From assembly GCF_027943255.1 (NCBI RefSeq), contig NC_072893.1, positions 34,122,001-34,186,000 of the forward strand: 64,000 bases of DNA, read 5' to 3'. The translations under genes were made by a program, and so were the position numbers. Under the pieces are notes generated by a model. It worked only from the letters and a program-made list of their open reading frames with translations, ran no database searches and was not told the DNA's origin. Shown here in pieces: positions 34,692 to 44,912 of the stretch (the stretch's first letter is position 1; each line of letters opens with the position of its first letter). Source of the DNA: Anastrepha obliqua. Lineage: Eukaryota; Arthropoda; Insecta; Diptera; Tephritidae.

Positions 34692-35824
34692 AGAGACAGA
34701 TGCCTGTAAACGGCCATATTTTCCCTGATTTTCATTAAAATTATTTAAAATGAAGAAGTCAATATATTTTTTTCAAAATTGGCATACAGTTTATTTATAC
34801 ATTAAAATAATATTAATTTTTTTTTTATTAATCATTTAAAATGTAGCAGTCGTTGCAAACAGTAAGCGTCAAGTCTGGTGAGTAAGCCGCATGCACCAGC
34901 GGTTCCCAATCGTAAGTCTCCACCAATTCCCGGCTTGCTCTTGTTTGATGTGGCGGTGCATTGTCATCAAGAAAAATTACTTTGTGACGCCGATCGGCAT
35001 ATTCTGGGCGTTTTCGGTGTATAGCGCTGTTCAAATCGGTTAATTGTCGTTGGTAGCGTGCACCGTCAACTGTTTCACCTGGTTTTAATAGCTCGTACCA
35101 AATCATACCACGCTGATCCCAGAAAACACACAGCATTACCTTGCGGCCGAAGCGATTTGGTTTGGCCATTGTTTTCGGCTTGTGGCCGGGCGGAGCATAC
35201 GATCGTTTACGCTTGAGATTGGAGAAGTACACCCATTTTTCATCACCCGTAACGATTCGATACAAAAAGACTTCCTTTTGAACCGGGAGAGCAGCATTTC
35301 ACAAGTGGTTTCACGATGTCGGCAAATCGTAGTTTGAAGGCACGAAATTCGACATTTTTAAGAGCGAAAAAAATGCATTGTTGTATGAAACGTAACAAAC
35401 AATGAACTGAATATTGTTGACAGATGACAGACGAAAAAACAGGACATTTGGGAAGGTATAAAAATACTTCTAGCGACATATATGGACTATGGAGTCTAAT
35501 TTCATAGGTATATAGCTCAAATTCATAAAAAAAAGTATTTTGGGGCGAATTTCCTACTACATATTTTTGCTTCGAAAAAATTATTTTTTCGAACAATTTT
35601 CGAAACCTTGAAACACATAGAAAGTAATAATATAATAATGTAATAACTACACCTCTTCCAGCGCTCGAGCGCAAAGAATAAAGTCGTCACGGTTGACGAT
35701 CTATAATACAAGAAATACTTAATTTTACATTCTAAAAATTTTTTGACACATTCTTTAAGGATTATATTAACATTTTATGAAAAACAAATAATTTTTTTTT
35801 GAAATTTTACAGGTATCTGTCCCC
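34692..35824. mobile_element. Composite: family-3 MITE ends around a mariner fragment
   Basis: AGAGACAGATGCCTGTAAA at 34692 (preceded by TTAA) faces the complement GGGGACAGATACCTGTAAAA at 35824, so the two ends form an inverted pair 1.13 kb apart. The mariner fragment at 34828-35265 lies inside. It could be a MITE that received a mariner, or two family-3 ends with unrelated sequence between them. Confidence 0.6.
34828..35265 (-). pseudogene. Mariner transposase, central fragment
   Basis: A 145-codon minus-strand frame: IVTGDEKWVYFSNLKRKRSY (first catalytic Asp in TGDEKW), APPGHKPKTMAKPNRFGRKV, a WDQRGMIWYELLKPGETVD segment, VIFLDDNAPPHQTRA (second Asp) and AAYSPDL. It then diverges into unrelated residues, so the third catalytic Asp, expected a few residues after SPDLAP, is absent. 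The N-terminal helix-turn-helix is also missing. Related to SETMAR-like insect mariners. Confidence 0.85.
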
Positions 35825-36011
35825 TTGAAAAAATGAAAAATAATATTTCTCCAAAAAAAAAACTGCTTTTTGTGTGACAAGGTAGCCAAAGCTATGGCAA
35901 AAGTATTTGTGATAAGGAAAAACAAAGTTTAAAGCATGCAAAATAAATATAGCAGAAAGCAATTTTTACACCGGAGGCTACGTGGTTCCATATATATGTA
36001 TTTATGCATAT

Positions 36012-36305
36012 AATTGGCGCTAACACCCTTTATTTGGTGTTTGGCCGAACTCCTCCTCAAATTTGTGGTGTGCGTCTTATTGTTTTTACGGCCTACATTT
36101 TGATGCCGCCCTCGAAAGGCAAATGGTTTTTTATCAGGAGCTTTTGCAAGGCAGAAATACACTCAGAGGTTTGTCATTGTCTGCTGAGAGGCAACAGTTA
36201 TTAGAAAACTCTTGTTCTGTCATTTGGTGTTTCATGCACGGAGATTCGAATGCATGTATTTTCGAATGGTAGTCACGCATCAACCCATGCGGCTACGGCG
36301 GCCGC
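36012..36305 (-). mobile_element. Full-length tRNA-derived SINE
   Basis: On the minus strand it begins GCGGCCGCCGTAGCCGCATG, where TAGCCGCATGG resembles a Pol III A box, and about 50 bases later has a CATTCGAATCTCCGTGC B-box-like stretch. The body then follows to GGAGGAGTTCGGCC and the terminal GCGCCAATTA. It shares the body with copies at 10437, 55577 and 59035. No coding; mobilisation would need a partner LINE. Confidence 0.78.
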
Positions 36306-36617
36306 ATTGGAGCAAGAAAGTTTCAAGCGTGCCCTAATTAGGCATTTAAGACAACCATAGCTGCAGAAAATAAACTGCGTATCCGTACTCTTTGGACTCT
36401 CTAATATGGAACACAACTTTTTCATAGATAAAAAGCTTCGATTGTACTGAGTCACTTGCAGACAGGTGAACGAGTAAGTGGGAAGTTATCTGAGCAAACC
36501 TTTAGTCGAGGTATATATCATTCAGTGAGATACAGTTAATACCAGTATAAGCTTTCGTGTTATGAATGCTCTTCGTTGCCTAACGAACGCCACTTTGCAC
36601 TTAAAATTATGTTTATA

Positions 36618-37066
36618 CAGTAGGTTCTGTTTTTATGCGGCTTTTTTTTATGCGGTTTTGAAATAGTGCGGTTTTTTTTTAAATTACAAAATGCATGTCG
36701 ACCTATGGGGAATTGTACATATAAACAAGATTCTAAGCCAGCTAAGCAAAAACTCATCACAGATTGCATCAGAAATGCTAACCCTACAAGTATGGAAGAT
36801 ATATAAAGATATAATTTTCAAAGATACAATATTTTGTTTATGCGATTTTATTTAATTATTTCAGATTCATGCGGTCTATGGAACGTATCTATAGTAATAA
36901 TATGGGACTAGTGCCCTTTTTTATGCGATTATTTCAGATTTATGCGGTTTTAGCATTTGAAACGTATCTATAGTTTTACTATAGAACTAGTAGCTTTTTT
37001 TATGCTGTTTTTTCTTTATGCTGTTTCTTGCGGAACGTATCTACCGCATAAAAACAGAACCTACTG
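36618..37066. mobile_element. pogo-like MITE with TA duplication
   Basis: CAGTAGGTTCTGTTTTTATG at the left and its exact complement at the right (37047-37066) form inverted repeats of about 23 bp, with TA on both sides. Inside, diverged TTATGCGATTATTTCAGATT and AACGTATCTATAGT units are repeated directly. It is 449 bp with no ORF. CAGT termini and TA targets are typical of pogo/Tigger derivatives. Confidence 0.85.
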
Positions 37067-38556
37067 TATACAGTTTATATACCAGAGAACATACGAGAAT
37101 ATAAGAACAAAAATATTCTACGGTAATACCTAAGAAATAAAAAAAAAAAATAAGTAATGTCGATTTAAAAAATTATTTTTTTATTTTATTATTTATTAAT
37201 ATTGTTTTTTCGCAGAAACTTCTTAATTCGCTATTGTGTTTTGAAGCTCTTTTTTCCATTTTGATAGGAGTTTACTTGCAAGACCATGAGATCGAATCAT
37301 AAATCGTTGTTGTTTTTTATGTGAATTTAACAAGTGGAATGGTTATGGGTGAGAGCCAAAAAAATATTACTCAGAGATGACTTAGACATATGGATAAATA
37401 GTTATGAAACTTCTAGTTTTGTATTTGGGAAAGGGTTAATTTTCTGTCGGGAAATATGTAGTTATTCTTGTCAAAAAACTACTTCCGCATAGTTCAATTA
37501 CACAGCATACGAAACCCACCTCCAAATAGTGCCACTGTAGATTTGTAAACGTTTACCATATCCTAAACCTAATTAGATCTTCAAAATAGGACGGCGGAAT
37601 GAATCTCAGACATATGATGCCGCTTTTTTATATTCTAAACACTTTGATTAGATTACCTTTTATGAATTTACAACGCAATTGATAAATGCAAAATACAATT
37701 TTATATACATATGTATAAAACTAATGAAAACACTTCAGTACAGACATACAAACATATGTACATGCAAGTATTTCTCTCACTACCATCCCACAAAAATACA
37801 ACTCTATGCAATTATTATATGAGTGCCATAAGTACATTAACCTCCCTCAATATGCGTACATTTTCATACACAGTCGCCGTGGTAGTGCAAAACAACAACA
37901 AAGTCACGTGCAAGATAGCGATACCACTATTGTATTTTTATTGCTCACATATACGCAGCATGCCCAGCAGGCGACTCTCAAATATAAACAAAAAATATAA
38001 ACACCAGCAGCCTAGCAGCCGTGCATGTATTCAGAGAGAGAGCGCAAGAGCGCGTGCTTATTTGTGGTAGCAGAGCAAAGTGGGTCATAAATACTATGCA
38101 TTGGGTATGTACTGTTTTTAGCATAAGTTGGCTTTCGGACGAATTACGACCCAAAAGTCACGTCACACACGTGATACCACAGACAATTGGAAAACTGCAC
38201 CAACTGGATGGTGGGTATGTGAATGAGCGAGTGTGCAAGTGAGTATGAGAACAGCTTGTTTGAGTACAAAGTACGTAGTTTTTCTCACGTACACCGGCTG
38301 AGCGACCTCCAATGAAGTTTCACACTTTAAATTAATCAGCTATAAGTACATACATACATATGTGCATATGTATGTAAATACTTATATCTACATTCATTAA
38401 AGGAAACATTTTAAGGAAATTACTTCGATCAGCTGTGTAGTTTGAAATATGTCTGTATACCTACATACATACATATGTACATATGAATCGATATCAATTG
38501 TCTATCTGCAAACAACAGTGTGCATATTTCCTTACATGCATACGTACATACATGTA
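37067..38556. other. Gene-free stretch
   Basis: No gene recognised. 37840-38260 is less AT-rich, with GAGAGAGAGCGC near 38033, but the open frames have no recognisable domains. ACAT microsatellites lie near 38350-38370 and 38460-38480. Confidence 0.4.
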
Positions 38557-38657
38557 CAGCCGTTAAAAATACTTAAGAACGATGCGTTAGCTACTATACT
38601 CGTATATGCGCTTGAATGTATTTGCTGTGATCACATTCATTGAAATGCTTCAATTTA

Positions 38658-38703
38658 AAATAAATGCGCTCCGATTGGCAAAATAAATGCGCTCCGATTG
38701 GCA
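38658..38703. repeat. Perfect 23-bp tandem duplication
   Basis: A unit AAATAAATGCGCTCCG plus ATTGGCA is repeated head to tail at 38658-38680 and 38681-38703 inside the Tc1-like relic. Confidence 0.9.
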
Positions 38704-39274
38704 GAATCAGGGCTTCATGGTCGACTGGCACGGAAGGAGTCAGGTAATAGCATCGCAACGACAACGCCGAAATGAGTTCACTCGAGAGCACATATCCTGG
38801 ACTCAAAATCAGTGGCGATATATTTTATTCAGCGATGAAACAAAAACCCGCTGTGCCAATGCAACATTCACTCTAAGTTCGTCTCACCAATCATAAAGCA
38901 CGAGGGGGGCTCAATTATGGCTTGGGGCTGCTTTTCATCATGTTGAAGGTAATACGGATGCGGAAAGGTATGTTCAGATATTTCAAAAACTCGTACTGCC
39001 TTATGAGGAAGAGACGTTACCGATGATTTGGAAATTTCAAGAAGACAAAAGGGCAAGGCGGCATGGGAATCCATTCCTGTTGCACGTTGTAGAGGTGTTA
39101 TAATGTCCATGCAAAGGCACTGTGCAGCAGAAATAAAGCAGAACGGATTTTGAGCAAAATATTAATGTATGCTTTTCTTTTTGCTTGTATTTTTTATAAT
39201 TTGACTATTATTTAACTTCGTTGATACGAATTTTCCTCTAAGGAATTTCGAATTGTACCATATTAACTTTTGTA

Positions 39275-39666
39275 AAGGGTTTTCTAATAACAGGTGTTAT
39301 TGACGACCATTCCAACGAAACCATTGAATGATCACAATTGGCCACCGAGATCTTGTGATTTAACACCTTGTGACTTTTTTCTTAGGGGCCACATGAAAAA
39401 GAAGGTCTACGCCAACAGCCCAAGGTCCATTCAAGACCTCGAAGATGGAATTCGTGGCGTTATCGAGGACAAAGGGCAGCCACTTTGCAATTCGGTTGTG
39501 GAAAATTTCATGAAAAGGATATTGTCCTGTAAGCGTGGTCGTGGTGGTCATTTGTTTGATGTTATTTTCCACTATTAACGGCATATATATTAAAAAATCA
39601 TTTATATTAAAAAATAGTATTTTTCTTTGAATATCAAAATAACACCTCTTATTGGAAAACCCCCTT
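39275..39666 (+). mobile_element. Short-TIR mariner (GGTGTTATT family), copy D, nested in the second Tc1-like element
   Basis: Starts AAGGGTTTTCTAATAACAGG after TA and ends with the complement of GGGGGTTTTCCAATAAGAGG. The plus strand encodes NDHNWPPRSCDLTPCDFFLR, VYANSPRSIQDLEDGIRGVI and ends GRGGHLFDVIFHY. Only the last third of the transposase remains; it is well preserved and in one frame from 39294 to 39578. Confidence 0.83.
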
Positions 39667-39839
39667 ATATGCAGTAAAAGATATTATGTTTTTCTTAGGC
39701 AAAAAGACTGATACAAATTGAAAACATTTTAAATTTATAAAATAAAACTTAATACGCAAAATATTTAAGTGATTTTATTGAAAAAAAATCTCAAATGGAG
39801 ACAAATGGGTATCGCTCTTAAGTATTTTTCAACTGCTGT

Positions 39840-40815
39840 TTGTATGCGTGTAGTTTTCTATTGTAAGGTTGCGCGCCAAGCAATTGCCCCATAAGACATG
39901 GGTGAAAAGTCAATAAGTGGGTTTCAGTGCGAATTTATTTCATAGCAGTGAACTTTAATATTTTTTTATCAAAAAAATAAAATATTTATATTAGGTCCCG
40001 TTTTTTCGCTAAGACTTAGCGAGTGGCGAATAGATAAAACAAATGAACATATGTTGGCAACGCGGGAAAAGAGCTGCCTTAAATTATATGTGCTGGTAAG
40101 GCAGTGGAGCCGAATGACCTATAGCCATACTTGCTAGCGGTGAATCCTACTCGATAACTTTGTTGTTGCTTTCGCATGCAAATTTTTTGTCAAGTAAATA
40201 GAGTATAGAGTTGGTAAGCGGGGCGATGGCGAATAGAAGAGGCCTATTATTTACATTTAACTATACGCCTAACTACAGTGGGAGTTAAGTCAGTTTCCGT
40301 GAACCCTGCTGTGTGTGTTCGGCATTGCTTGTGTTTTCAAATGAAGCAGCATAGTGAAAAAACGGCTTTATCGACTTATACATGAACTGCTTTATCAATA
40401 AAAAGTACTGATTATGTGTTTAAAGAAGCGTCGCATACCTTTAGGATGGCTATACCAACGAACAGAATGCTTTGCTAGTCGTACGATTTGAAATCGGCGC
40501 GATTTGCAAAATTTTGATTATATTTCGGAATCTTCGTAATGAAAGTGATAAATTTTCAAATGGTAACTGCTGGAAACTCATCATTCCCGCCATATCTAAC
40601 GATTCGAAGTAGGTTTTGTAAAATGCACTTATTTACAGAGCACTACCTAATAATTGCATACTATTTATAATATATTTTCAGTTTTTTTTGTTTTAAATTA
40701 AATAATAAAATATTTTTTTTTGCTTCAAGAGTAGTAAATTTTTCTATAATTTTTTTACCCAAGAATAAGTATTACTTCTTAATTTGAATGAAATTGTAGA
40801 GGTCTCTTAAACAGG
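39840..40815. other. Gene-free stretch
   Basis: No gene or clear repeat recognised. Confidence 0.4.
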
Positions 40816-40975
40816 GTTGCCGAAATTAAGAAAATTCACTAAATCCACAGGTTGGTTCAGAGTAGACTCAGGAGTGTAAAAGACGAACCCCAGTGGCATC
40901 ACAGTGGGACTCTTCAGGTCTAAGTGTGTCGGATAACAGCCACTGAAGCTAACCTAATTTTAATTTGTTTGTTTT
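40816..40975 (+). mobile_element. Jockey-like LINE 3' end
   Basis: CCCAGTGGCATCACAGTGGG, TCTAAGTGTGTCGGATAACA, then GCCACTGAAGCTAACCTAAT. The same 3' tail style (complement of GTTGTGATGCCACTG near TAGACCTTATAGG) is seen at 52540. It lacks protein-coding content. Confidence 0.5.
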
Positions 40976-41059
40976 AGAAAGATGATATTTTATAAATTAT
41001 ACCCCCATAAAACTGTGTTTCACTTCAATTACGGACTTTTTTACGGACTGATCAAAAAT

Positions 41060-41180
41060 GGCATTCCGTCTAAATGCTCCCTGCGTGCGTCTAATTTGTT
41101 TTTGTCTAACTTATTTCTGTTTGGAAAATTACATTTTACTATGAAAGGAAGGACCGCCATAATCAATAAGATATCCAAAA
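41060..41180 (+). mobile_element. Possible mariner transposase C-terminal scrap
   Basis: Within a 90-codon frame (40982-41254) the residues NLFLFGKLHFTMKGRT resemble the xFYLFGKLHLAMKGKR end of the mariner at 42.0 kb. The rest of the frame does not match. Weak. Confidence 0.3.
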
Positions 41181-41240
41181 CCCAGTTAAATAAGATGACG
41201 AGAATTATATATAAAATAAATGAGCTCTACCAAAATCTGT

Positions 41241-41560
41241 TCAAATTTTCTTAATGGTAAGGTTTGTTGGAGGTAAGTCCATTAGTTTTATCGTTTTTGC
41301 TGCTTTGTTTATAGCGTAGATCTCAATTTGAAAGAGGCTACACCAGTCTAGGAGTCTAAAGGAGCAAATTAATGATAATAATAATGTTCCGAGTACACTC
41401 CCGATCCAGTGCCATTGCCATCTTTGAGCCGTCAGTATAAAAATGGTGACCGCTATCATCTGAAATGACTCTGGTCTGCCAATCCTTTCTAGTATTAGTT
41501 CAGATCTATATTGGGAACCAGAGAAACTGTTTTCGGTGCGTCTTGCAAGTGTTCCATAGA
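41241..41560 (-). mobile_element. Jockey-like LINE fragment, RNase H domain
   Basis: Minus-strand frames give RLKDGNGTGSGVYSEH, then in the next frame FRLLDWCSLFQIEIYAINKA and AKTIKL. This matches the TDGS...GxGSGVYSE...RLPDxCSVFQAEIxAI segment of RNase H in jockey-type elements. It is broken by a frameshift between the two motifs. Confidence 0.7.
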
Positions 41561-42009
41561 TAGTAGAACTGATGCATGACCGTGCGCGTTTTATTTAGTA
41601 TGCCTCCTGCTTTAATTGTAGAGTGAAATAAATAAATTATTGCGGAAAAATTATGGCGATTCGATTATTTCAACAAATTGTGACATTGAATGGTCTTCAA
41701 AAAGTGGTGTCTTAACACCAATGTACTCGTACTACTTCTTCTGATGTTATTTGAAGTCATTGGTGTAGCTGAACAAATCATATTCTTCTCATGCTTTAAA
41801 AATCAGTATTCAATGCGCGATTCATGATGTACGAGTCGATTTGGCGCTCAAAATTTGGGTTCGTTGGATTCATTCCTGCAATAGGCGCAGTGATACCCAT
41901 TTGAGTGATGCTATATTAAAAACGCACAGATCCATAAGTAAAAACTTTTTCAGCTGGATGTCAAAAAATAAAATTTCTCAATAAAAAGCAATATTAGAGC
42001 TAAGCAATA
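41561..42009. other. Gene-free stretch
   Basis: AT-rich DNA up to the mariner terminus; no gene seen. Confidence 0.4.
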
Positions 42010-43276
42010 CAAGACGAAGTCCAAAATAAGCAAGACTGGCCTGGCGTTATAAAAATGTTTTTGATGGCGCCATCTTTTTAATGAGTTAGTGCGTTGAAAG
42101 TTACATCGCCAGCTGACTTCTAATGAAAGCTTGGTGACATTCGGTTCAGTGGAAGCGAAGTTATTACGTCTAAAGTGCCAGTATGTTTGTGTCATCGGTA
42201 CAAAATTGAATTTCGAATAAAGAGCTAATATCAAATTTTGTTTTAAAATCGGTAAAACGTTTACCGAAACATTTGAATTGATGATATAAGTTTATGGTGA
42301 TGATTGACTATCTCGTGCTAGAGTACATGAGTGGTTAATACGTTTCAGAGATGGTTGTGAGGGCATAAATGACAAGGAACACCCGGCCGCCCAAAATCCG
42401 TAATCACCGAAAACTCGATCAAAATTGTTTGTAAATTTATCATAAATTAACCGAAATCATCGTTGAAATTCATGGAATCGAAGTTGAATATCTCCAAAAC
42501 ATCGATTTATTGCATTTTAACTGACCATTTGAGCTTACGAAAGGTCTGTGTACGTTTCATTCCGCACAAGTTAACTGAGGACCAAAAATTGCTCAGAATT
42601 CAACATTCGAAGGCCTCATCAAAGAGGTGAGAAAAGAAGAGAACTTCTTTTACAACATTGTAACTGGTGATCCCAACAGAAACTGAGCGTCAAAGTGTCG
42701 AATGGAATGCTTCAGACGTGCCACCACCCAAAAAATCGCGTTTGGAGCAGTCAAAAAACAAGTCGATGCTCATTTCTTTTCACGATTCCAAGGGAATTGT
42801 CCACAAAGAGTTCGTGCTAGTGTACCAAACCGTCAATGGAATCTTTTATTTTGGCGTTTTGAAGCGTTTGTTGCATCGCATTCCTCAATTTCGCCCTGAA
42901 TATCGCAAAGGCGGAAGCTGGTGCTTATTGCATGATAATGTACCGTCTCATCGATCCACTCTTGTGACTGATTTTTTGACTAGAAATCGCATTTTAACCA
43001 TCAATCACTCACCGTATTCGCCTGCTATGGCTTCCCGTGACTTCTACCTATTCGGAAAATTGCATTTGGCCATGCAAGGATAACGTTTTGCGTCCGTTGT
43101 GGCCATCCAAAAGTCTTGTACCGATATTTCGACGCTTGTAAGGACATTCCGGTCAATGACTCTTTCGAAAAGCTTTTAGTGTATCGCGGCCAGAGGGGAC
43201 AATTTTGAATAAATAAACTCGGAGCTCCTGTCGTTTCTATTTTAGCTCAGCCTTGTTTATTTTGGACTTCACCTTG
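42010..43276 (+). mobile_element. Near-full-length mariner with a broken transposase
   Basis: CAAGACGAAGTCCAAAATAA at the left and the complement of CAAGGTGAAGTCCAAAATAA at the right are inverted repeats with TA beside the left end. Plus-strand transposase motifs in order: RARVHEW, RFRDGCEGI, SITENSI-like region, FIPHKLTEDQKLLRIQHSK, NIVTGD (first Asp, then a deletion removes the ETWxxxYD part and a stop follows), then a frame at 42667-43083 with PPPKKSRLEQSKNKSMLISF, WCLLHDNVPSHRSTLVTDFL (second Asp) and SPAMASRDFYLFGKLHLAMQ (third Asp). It is inactive. The family is the one domesticated in SETMAR-type genes. Confidence 0.85.
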
Positions 43277-44912
43277 TTTTTCTAAGACAATTTTTATTTT
43301 GAATTTTTTTTGTCGCTATTCTATTGTTTTTAATGGTACCATAAAAACTCTAATTTGGTATAGTCACCCCGTCAATACACTCATGCAAAAAAACCAAGCA
43401 CTCACTTGGATACCCGCAAACTCAGACCATGTTTCCCTGTCAAAACATACTTACTTGTACTTTTGTACAGTGATTGCATCACGCATTGAATAAAAAACAT
43501 TTGAATTCCCTCAGAAAAAAGTTTATTTTGAGAAATCATATGAAGCCTTATGAAAACCCTTTTACTTTCATGCTAAATAAAAACACGATTTTTTTTGTAT
43601 CTGTAAAAAAGAAATTATTTATTTATTAGGCAAATGATTATTATTGTTTGTGTTTTTCTTTTAGTTGGATGAAGACATCTCTTTTCAGCTGCAGCTGTTC
43701 TACTTCTTCAATATTTTTTTTCTGTGGGGAAAAACATTATAAAACTTACAAAAGAAAAAAATGTAAATATCATAAAACAAATACACACATACGCAGTAGC
43801 TCTATATATATATATACGCAATATTGATAAGTAAAATTTATTTGTAAACATAAAATAAAAATATTTTGTGAAATGCATGCGCTGGGGGCTGGTGGCCGTT
43901 CGACAGCCCCACGCCCAAGCGCAACGCCTGCAACTAGCGACTAATTATGCTAATATATACGTATGTATGTAGTAATTTAGCGCTTAATATATGTATGTAT
44001 ATGTGAATACAAGATAATAATTATTGTAATTTTGTATAAACAACGATTAGATGGGTTTAATGTATGAGATTTTCATGAATTTCTTTAAATGTATTGTTTG
44101 TATGTATGTAAATGCGTGTGTATTTCTAAATGCGTAAGCATATATGTACGTCTAACTGATATTTAATATATTTAAAAATATTCGATGTAAGCATATTTCT
44201 ACATTATTTGTTAAACGAAATGGAAGAGTTAAGTAAATTTTTATCTTTTTTGTAGTAGTTTATTTTTGAGTAGACAAAGACTTAAAAGCTTTTAAAAGTA
44301 GCGCCAGATTTGCAAGCAAATTTTTGTTGTAATCAATTAATTGCTCAATATTTTTCTTTTTTTGAATCAAAACTATTGCCAATTGTGATTTATGTAGAAC
44401 CTTAAAGGAATTGCATGCAATGGAGGAAAAGCTGAGAAAGAGAGTTCGCGTCAATTCAAATTTCCAAAAATTGTTCAAAAGCCACACAGTTTAAAGTTTG
44501 TGCATATAGTACAAGTAGACCGTTTTTGTATGCGTTTGTGCATGCAGGCTGACATGTAGGTATGAAAACAATGCCATATACTTACCTTCACTTTCTGAAG
44601 CAAACTTCAAAATGTCTGTATGTCTATCGAATTGCACCAACTAATTTGTAATGGGCGGCAACTTCGTTTGAGATTTCATAGTTTCACTAAACTCTACTAT
44701 TAAGCTACTACTATATAAAAAAAATTTTTACAACTACAAAACCAACAATTATTTTCTTAATTCTATGGAAATGCAATCGTAAACAACCTAAATTCGCTCA
44801 GCGATTTTTGTTTATCATTGCCGCAGCTTCGCTGCGCTGCCACACTTCCGCACTTTCATCTTGCAAACTTTCACATTTTGCTGCCGGTGCCAGCGACCGA
44901 CCATCTTCCTTC
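43277..44912 (-). other. 3' flank and probable 3' UTR of echinus
   Basis: No independent gene seen. On the minus strand an AATAAA lies at 44264-44259, about 650 bp past the echinus stop, and another near 43840. ATGTATGT microsatellites occur at 43963-43975, 43990-44000 and 44100-44110. Confidence 0.45.

Larger units (their letters stand above)
38557..39839 (+). mobile_element. Tc1-like transposon, degraded and interrupted by a mariner
   Basis: The ends CAGCCGTTAAAAATACTTAA and, complemented, CAGCAGTTGAAAAATACTTA are inverted repeats. The plus strand keeps ISWTQNQWRYILFSDETKT (first catalytic Asp in FSDET) and a frame-shifted KHEGGSIMAWGCFSSC, the classic Tc1 GGSxMxWG block. Later motifs are lost or scrambled around 39000-39110. 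A 23-bp tandem duplication lies at 38658-38703. Copy D of the short-TIR mariner occupies 39275-39666. Confidence 0.78.
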
